A stretch of DNA of 64,000 bases from Gilvimarinus sp. DA14 (GCF_024204685.1 NZ_CP100350.1:3622501-3686500); one strand, 5' to 3'. Positions 17,644-25,704 are shown, numbered from the stretch's first letter. Notes: a model not told the origin generated them from the sequence alone. A program made the numbers and translations.

Positions 17644-17721
17644 CTCATAACGCACATCCATGTGCGTTACCCTTCGGGCAGCCTGTCCGGCTGTGCAAAA
17701 TGGCTATCCTGCCATTTTGTG
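17631..17721. repeat. Hairpin-rich repeat, copy C
   Basis: The partner of copy A (15835-15926). It contains the perfect hairpin AACGCACAT/ATGTGCGTT (17649-17668), CCCTTCGGG, and AAAATGGC/GCCATTTT. Relative to copy A, the two outer pairs of the first hairpin change from G-C to A-T on both arms, which keeps the pairing. Confidence 0.65.
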
Positions 17722-17762
17722 AACCCCCTACGGGGGTGCGTTTACCTTCCCCGCGACCAATA

Positions 17763-17794
17763 AAAAACCCCCAGATCTCTCGATCTGAGGGTTG
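17763..17794 (-). terminator. Terminator of ssrA
   Basis: On the minus strand a stem built on CCCTCAGATC and GATCTGGGGG is followed by TTTTTTA, starting six bases after the tmRNA CCA end. This is a standard intrinsic terminator. Confidence 0.85.
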
Positions 17795-17799
17795 TTTAT

Positions 17800-18190
17800 T
17801 GGTGGAGGCGGGGGGAGTTGAACCCCCGTCCGCCGGCACTCCGCTCGCGGATCTACATGCTTAGGTTCCGTTAATTAATTTAACTCATCCGCGACCCAAC
17901 GGGCAGGGTGCAGTGAGCGAGTTCGCTTTAGGTTTCGCAGTACTGCCACGATCCGAACAGTAAAGCTATCCAGTTCTATCTGACAGTCTGCAACGCGGTA
18001 CTGGCACCTTGTTACAGACCGCTAGCGGCGTACCGCTAGAAGTGCTTCATCAACTGCTTACGCAGCTAATTGGGCACCGTAGTTGTCGTCGTTGGCAACT
18101 AATAAAATGCAGCTTGGGATTTACGTGATTCGCTACCATCACGACATGCACCTTGAGTTTTGTCACCGGCGTCGAATCCAAATCGCCCCC
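17800..18190 (-). ncRNA. ssrA: Transfer-messenger RNA (tmRNA)
   Basis: 391 nt. The 5' end GGGGGCGATTTGGATTCGAC carries the tmRNA hallmark GGATTCGAC. The 3' end is a T-arm with GTTCAACTC and the tail CCTCCACCA. Bases 1-7 (GGGGGCG) pair with the 3' strand CGCCTCC with one wobble. The tag frame at 18058-18096 begins at resume codon GCC and encodes ANDDNYGAQLAA before TAA, ending in LAA as protease tags do. It rescues stalled ribosomes with SmpB. Its 3' end serves as an integration site here (see the duplication at 17626-17643). Confidence 0.97.
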
Positions 18191-18266
18191 GTAACCGGGT
18201 GCGGCGGTAGCCGCGAAACTCGTTTGTGTGACAAGGCTGTGACAGCCAAGTTCCACACGGCCGGCT

Positions 18267-18295
18267 ATTGTAGGGCCGGGGCGGGTTGGATACAA
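18267..18295 (-). promoter_or_regulatory. Candidate sigma-70 promoter of ssrA
   Basis: On the minus strand, TTGTAT (18290-18295) and TACAAT (18267-18272) are separated by exactly 17 bases. The transcript would begin about 70 nt before the mature tmRNA 5' end, implying a processed leader. Confidence 0.5.
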
Positions 18296-18309
18296 GGGGT
18301 GAAAATGGT

Positions 18310-18373
18310 CTGACGTTAGATGTCTGAAGTCTGATGCAAAAAGCGTCGGACGTCCGACTTCAGACATCCGACG
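18310..18373. repeat. GTCTGA-type inverted repeat, locus X
   Basis: The arms GATGTCTGAAGTC (18319-18331) and GACTTCAGACATC (18356-18368) are perfect inverted copies. Further GTCTGA/GTCCGAC units lie on both sides. The same motif grammar recurs at 25552-25684. It lies between the ssrA promoter and the end of the next gene. Confidence 0.6.
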
Positions 18374-18401
18374 GCTCTTTGATCTTATACGATCAAAGAG
18401 C
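18374..18401 (-). terminator. Hairpin over the stop codon of the secreted protein gene
   Basis: GCTCTTTGATC (18374-18384) and GATCAAAGAGC (18391-18401) form an 11-bp stem with a six-base loop spanning the stop codon at 18393-18395. No U-run follows, so its role as a terminator is uncertain. Confidence 0.5.
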
Positions 18402-18962
18402 TTCCAAATTCAGCGCTTCCCCATAGGCTTTCAGCTCATCCACGCTGGCGCCGCTGGCATGCAGTGTAAACATGGCGTTGGAGTCGACAATCAGGATGAT
18501 CTCTGGGTCTTCCTCCTGGTCGTTAAGGATGGCTTTGTGCCCCTGGATTTTGATCAGCTTGCCGCCGTTCATGGTGATGAGCGAGGGGTTGTTGAGCATG
18601 CCCATCATGCTTTGCAGCATGGGTGAGTCGGTGACCAGGTCGATAGTGATGTAGGCGTCGCCTTTGCTGTACTCGCGCTCGGCGCTAATGCCGCCGCCCA
18701 TCATCATGCCGCCTGCAGCTTCGCTGTCTATTTCACTCGCTTGCCAGCCGCTGAGTGGTTTGGGGAAGACGGCTTTGATGGCTTCGGCTTTTTGCTGGCG
18801 AATCAGGCCGGCGGCGTAGTCGAGTTGGCTCACGGCCTCTGATAGTTCGCCCTCTTTATAAGCGCTCATGGCTTCATCTACGGCGTCGGTAATGTCGTCG
18901 GCCTGGCTGAAAGGTGAAACCAGAATGGCGCTCAGGGCCAGTGCATAGCGTGTCTTGATCAT
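18393..18962 (-). CDS. Secreted protein of unknown function
   Basis: 189 residues from ATG 18962, which has AAGGAG at a good distance. The frame is open further, but that part lies in a MITE and is discarded. A signal peptide (1-21, 'LALSAILVSPFSQA') is followed by an acidic helix 'DDITDAVDEAMSAYKEGELS'. A mixed domain follows with a Met/Gly-rich loop 'EAAGGMMMGGGISAERE' and 'LNNPSLITMNGGKLIKIQGH'. I do not recognise the family; it is likely periplasmic. A MITE sits 21 bases before its start codon, so its promoter probably lies inside the element. A hairpin covers its stop codon. Confidence 0.75.
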   Translation of the reverse strand: MIKTRYALALSAILVSPFSQADDITDAVDEAMSAYKEGELSEAVSQLDYAAGLIRQQKAEAIKAVFPKPLSGWQASEIDSEAAGGMMMGGGISAEREYSKGDAYITIDLVTDSPMLQSMMGMLNNPSLITMNGGKLIKIQGHKAILNDQEEDPEIILIVDSNAMFTLHASGASVDELKAYGEALNLEAL

Positions 18963-18982
18963 GGGAGTCTCCTTCTCAAAAG

Positions 18983-19255
18983 TTAGGGAGCCTCTGATTA
19001 AGTCCCCAGTGGTCTCTGTGCGAGTCAAAACGTTCACTCCGCAAGGCGCGCTTCGCAGGCAATGGCCATAGTCCTTGGCAAGAAGTGCAACACAGCGGAT
19101 GGACGTTTTGGCCGCACCCTTCGGGGCTTACAGAGCTTTTCGATCTCTGTGTTGGCTCTCCTCACCGGGCCTCGGCACGCCATCGGTTCGCCGCCTTGAT
19201 CTCGAAGAGCTCTGTAAGCCAGAGGTCGCTGAGGACTTAATCAGAGGCTCCTTAG
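18983..19255. mobile_element. MITE 1 (265 bp, TTAG target duplication)
   Basis: The 19-base terminal repeats GGAGCCTCTGATTAAGTCC (18987-19005) and its exact complement (19233-19251) are bordered by TTAG on both sides (18983-18986, 19252-19255). Inner arms 19125-19143 and 19202-19220 are also inverted copies with one mismatch. There is no transposase frame. A 4-bp YTAR duplication is typical of IS5-group elements. It lies 21 bases upstream of the secreted-protein gene. Confidence 0.85.
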
Positions 19256-19471
19256 ATTATGGCGCTTAGTTTGTGACTTTCTCAAGTCGGTCGCGGGCAC
19301 CGGAGTAAAGTTATTGTGGCTTCAGTTTTAATCTGGCTATTTGCCCCCACATATGGACTTGGAATTTTGCGTCTACACAGGCGAAAATTTAACCATTATT
19401 CACCCAAAACATCTTCGCCGCCTGCGGACTGTGTGGTAGGTTATCGGCACGATTGATTTAAAGGAGTCATC

Positions 19472-20302
19472 ATGGGTATAGCAACTGGGATCAAAACGGC
19501 TTTGGCCGTGTTAACCGTGACTGCCAGCAGTTGGGCGGCCGCCGACGACGAAGCTTTGCAGGAAGTGCTGGCCGGTGAGCACCGCGCCGAAAGCAGTGCC
19601 CGCGACGAATACCGCCACCCGGGTGAAACCCTGGCGTTTTTTGGTATTGAGCCGGATATGACCGTGGTGGAAATTTGGCCGGGCGGTGGTTGGTATACCG
19701 AAATTCTGGCCCCTTATTTACGCGATGAGGGCGTTTTTTACGCCGCCCACTTTAATCCCGACAGTGAGGTGGAATACTTTAAACGCTCGCGGGACAATTA
19801 TGGCGAGAAACTGGCCGCTAACCCCGAGCTTTACGATGCCACCAAGGTATCGGTTTTTAATCCGCCAGATGAGTACGACATAGCCCCGGCTGGCAGTGCC
19901 GATATGGTGCTGACCTTCCGCAATGCTCACAACTGGTATATGCGCGGTGGCGGTGAGGAAAAGCTGCTGTCGGCTTTCTCGGCCTTCTACCGTGCCCTTA
20001 AGCCCGGCGGTATTTTGGGTCTAGTAGACCATCGGTTGCCCGAAAATCGCGACGATGAAGAGCAAGACACCAGTGGCTACATTAAACAGAGTACCGTTAT
20101 CAGCGCCGCCGAAAAGGCCGGTTTTGTGCTCGCGGCAGAGAGCGAGGTAAACGCCAACCCGAAAGACAAAGCCAAATACCAGCACGGAGTGTGGACCTTG
20201 CCACCTTCGCTGCGCGGTGGGGATAAAAACCGCGATAAGTATATGGGGATTGGTGAAAGCGACCGCATGACGCTAAAGTTTGTAAAGCCTGAGCAAGACT
20301 AG
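19472..20302 (+). CDS. Exported SAM-methyltransferase-like protein
   Basis: 276 residues; ATG has AAGGAG upstream. Residues 1-24 form a Sec signal ending 'ASSWAAADDEAL'. The rest is a class I methyltransferase fold: 'FFGIEPDMTVVEIWPGGGWY' (motif I, with the usual GxGxG replaced by WPGGG), 'GSADMVLTFRNAHNWYM' and 'FYRALKPGGILGLVDHR'. It corresponds to the 'predicted methyltransferase' family COG4798 as I recall it. SAM is not expected in the periplasm, so either the ligand differs or the enzyme has another role. A heptamer array begins 11 bases after the stop. Confidence 0.82.
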   Translation: MGIATGIKTALAVLTVTASSWAAADDEALQEVLAGEHRAESSARDEYRHPGETLAFFGIEPDMTVVEIWPGGGWYTEILAPYLRDEGVFYAAHFNPDSEVEYFKRSRDNYGEKLAANPELYDATKVSVFNPPDEYDIAPAGSADMVLTFRNAHNWYMRGGGEEKLLSAFSAFYRALKPGGILGLVDHRLPENRDDEEQDTSGYIKQSTVISAAEKAGFVLAAESEVNANPKDKAKYQHGVWTLPPSLRGGDKNRDKYMGIGESDRMTLKFVKPEQD

Positions 20303-20313
20303 GTTTACACTGA

Positions 20314-20656
20314 AACGCAGAACGCAGAACGCAGAACGCAGAACGCAGAACGCAGAACGCAGAACGCAGAACGCAGAACGCAGAACGCAGAACGCAGAAC
20401 GCAGAACGCAGAACGCAGAACGCAGAACGCAGAACGCAGAACGCCGAACGCCGAACGCCGAACGCCGAACGCCGAACGCCGAACGCCGAACGCCGAACGC
20501 CGAACGCCGAACGCCGAACGCCGAACGCCGAACGCCGAACGCCGAACGCCGAACGCCGAACGCCGAACGCCGAACGCCGAACGCCGAACGCCGAACGCCG
20601 AACGCCGAACGCCGAACGCCGAACGCAGAACGCAGAACGCAGAACGCAGAACGCAG
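20314..20656. repeat. Heptamer tandem array AACGCNG, 49 copies
   Basis: Uninterrupted 7-bp units: 18 of AACGCAG (20314-20439), 26 of AACGCCG (20440-20621), then 5 of AACGCAG (20622-20656). Only the sixth base differs, and the variants are in blocks. The array runs from 11 bases after one gene to 10 bases before the next start codon. The same family (AACGCTG) recurs at 62166-62277. Confidence 0.97.
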
Positions 20657-20666
20657 AAGTTAAAAA

Positions 20667-21011
20667 ATGATTTTTCGGGTTTTAATTATTCTGGTATTGG
20701 TGGCGCAGGGGCTGGTTAGCTTTGCGGCGCCTGTGCCTGCGTCCGAAATATCTCAATCCTCTGCGCCTATGCCTGCTATGACAATGCAAGACTGCCATGG
20801 TCAGATGGACATGGCAGCTGCCAACACGAAGAAGGCTGATACTCACTGCACCGAAAACTGCTGTTGCCCGGGCGTGTGTAACGCCGCTGCCGCGTTACCC
20901 GGTGAAGCTTTCTCTGTTGTTTATCAGCAAGCTACAGCGGTCAGTTTTCTGCTGCCGCAATCATTGCCCAATCCCATTTCTCGCCTGTATCGCCCGCCCA
21001 TTTTTGCCTGA
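20667..21011 (+). CDS. Small exported Met/His/Cys-rich protein, head of metal efflux operon
   Basis: 114 residues with a signal peptide (1-21, 'LVLVAQGLVSFAA'). The mature part is rich in possible metal ligands: 'MPAMTMQDCHGQMDMAA', 'DTHCTENCCCPGVCN'. Small proteins of this type often precede CusBA-type copper/silver pumps, and here one does, after 58 bases. The start sits only 10 bases beyond a heptamer array and has no clear ribosome-binding site, so initiation may use the later ATG codons. It is a probable metal binder or sensor; the exact family is not recognised. Confidence 0.7.
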   Translation: MIFRVLIILVLVAQGLVSFAAPVPASEISQSSAPMPAMTMQDCHGQMDMAAANTKKADTHCTENCCCPGVCNAAAALPGEAFSVVYQQATAVSFLLPQSLPNPISRLYRPPIFA

Positions 21012-21069
21012 CACAAGACAGTTGCGCCCGTTAAACGGGTAAAAATTTTTGTGCACAGGTATCAATATC

Positions 21070-22461
21070 ATGAAAACATTAATTGCCGTTGCGCTGGCAA
21101 CGGTTTTGGGTTTGCTCAGCGGATGGCTTTTATTCGCGCAGCCCGAACATTCGGCTGCAGCAAAGCAGGTTGAAACGACTGCGAAGCAGCCCTTGTACTG
21201 GGTTGCGCCAATGGATTCCAGCTACCGCCGCGACGGGCCCGGAAAGTCTCCCATGGGGATGGACCTGGTGCCCGTCTATGCCGATAGCGAGCAAACACAG
21301 GCGGGCGAAGTCACTGTAGCTCCTAACGTGGTGCAGCAGTTGGGGGTAAGCACCTACGTTGTAGAGCGCCGGGCGCTTACACCGGCGTTGGACACAGTGG
21401 GTTTTGTCAGTTTCGATGAGCAGGCACTGGTGCACTTGCATTTGCGTGCAACCGGCTGGGTGTCTGGGCTTACGGTAAACTCGCTGGGTGATCCGGTGCG
21501 TAAAGGGCAAAAGCTATTCGACTTTTACTCGCCGGATATTCGCAATACTCAGCAGGAGTTTTTGCAGGCCCTGGCAGGGGATAACCCGCGCCTGGTCAAA
21601 GCATCGCGCGAGAAACTGCGCGCCCAGGGAGTGCCCGAAGCAGAGATTGCGGCGATTGAGAAATCCCGCCAGATTAAATCTGAAATTTCCTATTACGCGC
21701 AAAAGTCGGGGGTAGTGGCCAGCCTAAGTGTGGCCAATGGCAGTTACGTGACCCTGCAGGAAAATGCACTCTCTATTGGTCCTTTGGAACAGGTGTGGGT
21801 TATTGCCGAGGTGTTCGAAAGACAGGCCGGCCTGCTGGCTGAGGGGCAAGCGGTAACCTTGAGTACTCGCGCCCACCCGGGCGCAACCTGGCAGGGCCAG
21901 GTGGACTATGTGTACCCGGTGCTAAACCCGGCCAACCGCACCACCCGTGCTCGCATCGTGGTCGGCAATAAAGATGAACGCCTAAAGCCCAATATGCTGA
22001 TGGACGTTCGCATTCAAGCCCAGCCGTTTGTCGCAGAGAACCTGGTGCCCGACAGCGCTGTTATTCGCACCGGCGCGGGCGTCAGAGTGGTGCGCGAACT
22101 GCGCCATGGCGTGTTTCGCTCGCAGGCGGTGACAACCGGTGCCAGTGCTCAGGGGTTTACCCAAATTCTCGAAGGGTTAAGCGAGGGGGATCGCGTTGTT
22201 ACGCGAGCGCAATTTTTAATTGATTCTGAATCCAATGTTGCCGCTGAACTTGACCGTTTAGATGCGGGGGAAGCGCAGCCTTCCAGTCAGCACCAGAACC
22301 ACAGCGAAATGGATCATCACGACATGGGTCATCACCACATCAACCATAGCGGAATGAATCACAGTGAGATGAACCACTCTGGCGAGCAGAAATCGTCGGC
22401 TCACAATCATGCCGTTCACTCATCCGGTGCTAACCAACCCGGGGGGCACGATCATGATTAA
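21070..22461 (+). CDS. cusB: CusB-like periplasmic adaptor of heavy-metal RND pump
   Basis: 463 residues from ATG 21070, chosen because the membrane anchor 'MKTLIAVALATVLGLLSGWL' starts there. Residues about 37-68 form a heavy-metal-binding domain, 'YWVAPMDSSYRRDGPGKSPM' then GMDLVPVY. The adaptor core follows ('LHLRATGWVSGLTVNSLGDP', 'AQKSGVVASLSVANGSYVTL'). The C-terminal 60 residues are an unusual His/Met/Ser tail with repeated NHSxM units. It links CusA to an outer-membrane channel and hands over Cu(I)/Ag(I). Its last eight bases overlap cusA. Confidence 0.92.
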   Translation: MKTLIAVALATVLGLLSGWLLFAQPEHSAAAKQVETTAKQPLYWVAPMDSSYRRDGPGKSPMGMDLVPVYADSEQTQAGEVTVAPNVVQQLGVSTYVVERRALTPALDTVGFVSFDEQALVHLHLRATGWVSGLTVNSLGDPVRKGQKLFDFYSPDIRNTQQEFLQALAGDNPRLVKASREKLRAQGVPEAEIAAIEKSRQIKSEISYYAQKSGVVASLSVANGSYVTLQENALSIGPLEQVWVIAEVFERQAGLLAEGQAVTLSTRAHPGATWQGQVDYVYPVLNPANRTTRARIVVGNKDERLKPNMLMDVRIQAQPFVAENLVPDSAVIRTGAGVRVVRELRHGVFRSQAVTTGASAQGFTQILEGLSEGDRVVTRAQFLIDSESNVAAELDRLDAGEAQPSSQHQNHSEMDHHDMGHHHINHSGMNHSEMNHSGEQKSSAHNHAVHSSGANQPGGHDHD

Positions 22462-25400
22462 CGCTGTGATTCTCTGGTCGATCAATAACCGAGTGTTAGT
22501 GTTGTTGCTCAGCGTTTTGCTGCTGGGCGGTGGGCTTTATTCCTTAAAACACACACCTGTCGATGCGATACCGGATTTATCCGATGTGCAGGTCATTGTG
22601 AAAACCCGCTATCCAGGCCAGGCCCCGCAAGTTGTGCAGGATCAAATCACCTATCCAATCACCACCGCCATGCTGGCGGTGCCTGCGGCGAAAACCGTGC
22701 GCGGGTTTTCTTTCTTTGGCGATTCCTATGTGTACGTGCTGTTTGATGAAGGCACAGACTTGTATTGGGCGCGCTCAAGAGTGCTGGAATACCTGAACCA
22801 AGTGAGTAGTCGCCTGCCGGATTCGGCCGAAATCGAATTGGGCCCGGATGCCACCGGGGTGGGTTGGGTTTTTAACTACGCGCTGGTTGATCGCACCGGC
22901 GCCAACGATTTGGAGGCCTTAACCCGGTTGCAAAACTGGTTTTTAAAATACGAGTTGCAAGCGGTTAGCGGTGTCAGCGAGGTGGCAACTATTGGCGGGA
23001 TGGAGCGGCAATACCAGGTAGAAGTCAGCCCGCAGCGCTTGCGTGTCTATGGTGTTCCCCTGGCGCAGGTGCACACCGCTATTGCCCGTGCCAATGGCGA
23101 GACCGGCGCTTCGGTGGTGGAAATGGCCGAGGCCGAGTATATGGTGCGCACCACAGGTTACGTGCAGTCTTTGCAAGACTTGCGCGAGGTGCCGCTAGGG
23201 GTGAGCGATACGGGCACAGCGCTCACGCTCGCCGATGTGGCTGAGGTGAAATTGATGCCGAGCCCGCGCCGCGGTATTGCCGAGCTTAACGGCGAGGGCG
23301 AAGTGGTGGGCGGTATTGTGGTTATGCGCAGTGGTGAAAATGCCGCGCGGGTTATCGAGCGGGTAAAAACGCGTTTAGATGAACTATCCGTCAGCCTGCC
23401 GCCGGGTGTCGGGGTGGTCACCACCTACGACCGCTCGGCGCTTATCTACCGTGCCGTCAATAACCTGTACCAAAAACTGGGTGAAGAGTTTCTGGTAGTG
23501 GTCTTAGTGTGCGCGCTGTTTCTGTTTCATTTGCGCTCGGCATTGGTGGTGCTGGTCAGCTTGCCGTTGGGGCTGCTCGCGGCGTTTATTGTTATGCATG
23601 CCCAGGGTATTAACGCCAACATTATGTCATTGGGCGGGGTGGCTATAGCGATTGGGGCGATGGTCGATGGCGCTGTGGTGATGATTGAAAACCTGCATCG
23701 GCATTTAGCGGGGCAAAACCCAAAGGGGGAAAAACGCTGGCAGTTGGTGGCGCGTGCGGCGAGTGAAGTAGGGCCGGCGCTGTTTTTTTCCCTGCTGATT
23801 ATTACCGTGAGCTTTTTACCGGTGTTTGCGCTCGAGGCCCAAGAGGGCAAGTTATTCAGTCCGCTGGCGTTTACCAAAACCTATGCCATGGCGGCCGCCG
23901 CTGGCCTTGCGATTACTCTGGTGCCGGTTTTACTTGGGTATTTTGTGCGCGGAAAAATTATCAGCGACGAAAAAAACCCGCTTAACCGAATGTTGATGAG
24001 TGGGTATCGGCCCGTGCTTGGCTTGGTATTGCGCTTTCCAAAAACTACCGTGTTGCTCGCAGCGGCCTCGATGTTGCTGGGTTTGTACCCGGCCAAATTT
24101 ATCGGCAGCGAATTTATGCCGCCTTTGGATGAAGGCGATTTAATGTACATGCCCACCACCTATGCGGGGTTATCCGTGGGCGAGGCGCGCCGGGTGTTGC
24201 AGCAGACAGATAAACTGATCAAAACCATCCCCGAGGTAGAGACCGTATTCGGTAAAGTTGGGCGCGCCGATACCGCTACCGACCCCGCGCCGCTAACCAT
24301 GATAGAAACGGTGATTCAGTTTAAACCGCAAAGCGAGTGGCGAGCAGGCATTACAATGGAGGACATTAAACGCGAGTTGAATCAGCGCATACAGTTTCCG
24401 GGTTTAACCAACGCCTGGGTAATGCCGATTAAAACGCGTATCGATATGCTGTCCACGGGTATTAAAACTCCCGTGGGAATTAAAATTGCCGGGCCGGATT
24501 TAAGTGTTATCAACCAGCTGGGTGAGCAGGTTGAAACTTTGCTTAAACCGCTAGCCGGCACCGCCTCGGTTTATGCCGAACGAGTGGCTGGGGGCCGCTA
24601 TATTACCGTGGATATCAACCGCAGCCAGGCGGCGCGTTTCGGTTTGAATATTGCCGATGTGCAGCAGGTGGTAAGCACCGCCATTGGCGGTGCGCAAATT
24701 ACCGAAACCGTGCAGGGCGAGGCTCGCTATCCGATCAGTTTGAGGTTTCCCGAGCGCTATCGCGATTCGGTTGAGGCCATTGCGCGCCTGCCTCTGGTGG
24801 CGGCCAATGGGGCGACCATTGCGCTTGCCGATGTGGCGGACGTCCGTATCGAAGACGGCCCGCCCATGATCAAAAGTGAAAATGCCCGCTTAAATGGTTG
24901 GGTATTTGTGGATACCCAAAGCGCCGATTTGGGCGGCTATGTCAGCCGTGCGAAAGCCGTGCTGGATGAGCAGCTAAGCTTGCCGCCTGGGTACTCCATG
25001 AGTTGGGGCGGGCAGTATGAGTATATGCAGCGCGCTGCCGAGCGCTTAACTGTGGTGGTGCCGCTCACGCTGATGATTATTGTGCTGTTGCTTTATCTTA
25101 ACTTTCGCCGCTTTATACCGGTGCTATTTATTCTCGCGAGCTTGCCGTTTGGTTTGCTGGGCGGGGTCTGGCTGATGCTGGCACTGGACTTTAATTGGTC
25201 TGTCGCGGTGGCGATGGGCTTTATCGCGCTGGCCGGGGTGGCGGTAGAAATTGGTGTATTAATGCTGGTGTATTTAGAGCAAGGCTGGCAACAGCTGTTG
25301 AGGCAAACGCCCAAACCTAACAAAGCGCAACTGCGCGATGCAGTACACGACAGTGCCGGAAGACGTTTAAGGCCTATTGTGATGACCGCGTGCACACTGT

Positions 25401-25564
25401 TCGCAGGCTTGCTGCCAATTATGCAAACAGGTGGAGCAGGCTCCGAGATTATGCAGCGCATTGCCGCGCCCATGATTGGTGGAGCGATTTCGACTTTGGT
25501 GTTAACGCTTTTAGTATTACCGGCGTTGTACCTAATGTGGCGGGGTAGAAAGTCTGATGTCTGA
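22454..25564 (+). CDS. cusA: CusA-like heavy-metal RND transporter
   Basis: 1036 residues from ATG 22454, overlapping the cusB stop. The start 'MINAVILWSINNRVLVLLLS' and then 'HTPVDAIPDLSDVQVIVKTR' are standard for HME-RND pumps. Twelve membrane helices in two blocks flank the porter domains. The mid-membrane helix has 'MSLGGVAIAIGAMVDGAVVM' with the conserved acidic residue followed by 'IENLHRHL'. It exports monovalent metals, probably Cu(I)/Ag(I), from periplasm to exterior, driven by protons. No cusC outer-membrane channel or CusRS regulators are in the window, so the channel must come from elsewhere. Confidence 0.95.
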   Translation: MINAVILWSINNRVLVLLLSVLLLGGGLYSLKHTPVDAIPDLSDVQVIVKTRYPGQAPQVVQDQITYPITTAMLAVPAAKTVRGFSFFGDSYVYVLFDEGTDLYWARSRVLEYLNQVSSRLPDSAEIELGPDATGVGWVFNYALVDRTGANDLEALTRLQNWFLKYELQAVSGVSEVATIGGMERQYQVEVSPQRLRVYGVPLAQVHTAIARANGETGASVVEMAEAEYMVRTTGYVQSLQDLREVPLGVSDTGTALTLADVAEVKLMPSPRRGIAELNGEGEVVGGIVVMRSGENAARVIERVKTRLDELSVSLPPGVGVVTTYDRSALIYRAVNNLYQKLGEEFLVVVLVCALFLFHLRSALVVLVSLPLGLLAAFIVMHAQGINANIMSLGGVAIAIGAMVDGAVVMIENLHRHLAGQNPKGEKRWQLVARAASEVGPALFFSLLIITVSFLPVFALEAQEGKLFSPLAFTKTYAMAAAAGLAITLVPVLLGYFVRGKIISDEKNPLNRMLMSGYRPVLGLVLRFPKTTVLLAAASMLLGLYPAKFIGSEFMPPLDEGDLMYMPTTYAGLSVGEARRVLQQTDKLIKTIPEVETVFGKVGRADTATDPAPLTMIETVIQFKPQSEWRAGITMEDIKRELNQRIQFPGLTNAWVMPIKTRIDMLSTGIKTPVGIKIAGPDLSVINQLGEQVETLLKPLAGTASVYAERVAGGRYITVDINRSQAARFGLNIADVQQVVSTAIGGAQITETVQGEARYPISLRFPERYRDSVEAIARLPLVAANGATIALADVADVRIEDGPPMIKSENARLNGWVFVDTQSADLGGYVSRAKAVLDEQLSLPPGYSMSWGGQYEYMQRAAERLTVVVPLTLMIIVLLLYLNFRRFIPVLFILASLPFGLLGGVWLMLALDFNWSVAVAMGFIALAGVAVEIGVLMLVYLEQGWQQLLRQTPKPNKAQLRDAVHDSAGRRLRPIVMTACTLFAGLLPIMQTGGAGSEIMQRIAAPMIGGAISTLVLTLLVLPALYLMWRGRKSDV

Positions 25565-25684
25565 CGACTGAGGTCTGATGCAAATAAAAGCCCGCCCCAT
25601 AAGAGTGATAGCACTCTTATGGGGCGGGCAACTTTCTAGCTTTTGAGTCTTTTGCGTCAGACGTCCGACCTCAGACGTCTGACG
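25552..25684. repeat. GTCTGA-type inverted repeat, locus Y, around a terminator
   Basis: Left part 25552-25581 carries GTCTGATGTCTGA and CTGAGGTCTGATGCAAA. Right part 25655-25684 carries GCGTCAGACGTCCGAC and CTCAGACGTCTGACG. The two halves are imperfect inverted copies with the same grammar as 18310-18373, but here a strong terminator lies between them. Confidence 0.55.
25590..25629. terminator. Strong terminator between convergent cusA and TonB receptor genes
   Basis: An 18-bp perfect stem, GCCCGCCCCATAAGAGTG (25590-25607) with its complement (25612-25629) and loop ATAG. On the minus strand it is followed by TTTTATTTG, so it chiefly ends the TonB receptor transcript. It may also stop cusA. 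Confidence 0.85.
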
Positions 25685-25704
25685 AGCCAAACATTTGGCG
25701 ATTA

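Noticed and set aside
17607-17864. Small plus-strand frame across the ssrA 3' end
   Set aside because: It runs through terminators and the tmRNA; no coding character.
18963-19037. Longer start for the secreted protein at 19037
   Set aside because: That part is MITE sequence; ATG 18962 has AAGGAG and begins a normal signal peptide.
20314-20656. CRISPR array
   Set aside because: The unit is 7 bp with no spacers and no cas genes; it is a simple tandem repeat.
25590-25629. Transposon end
   Set aside because: The long perfect stem followed by a T-run on the minus strand is a terminator for convergent genes; no target duplication was found.
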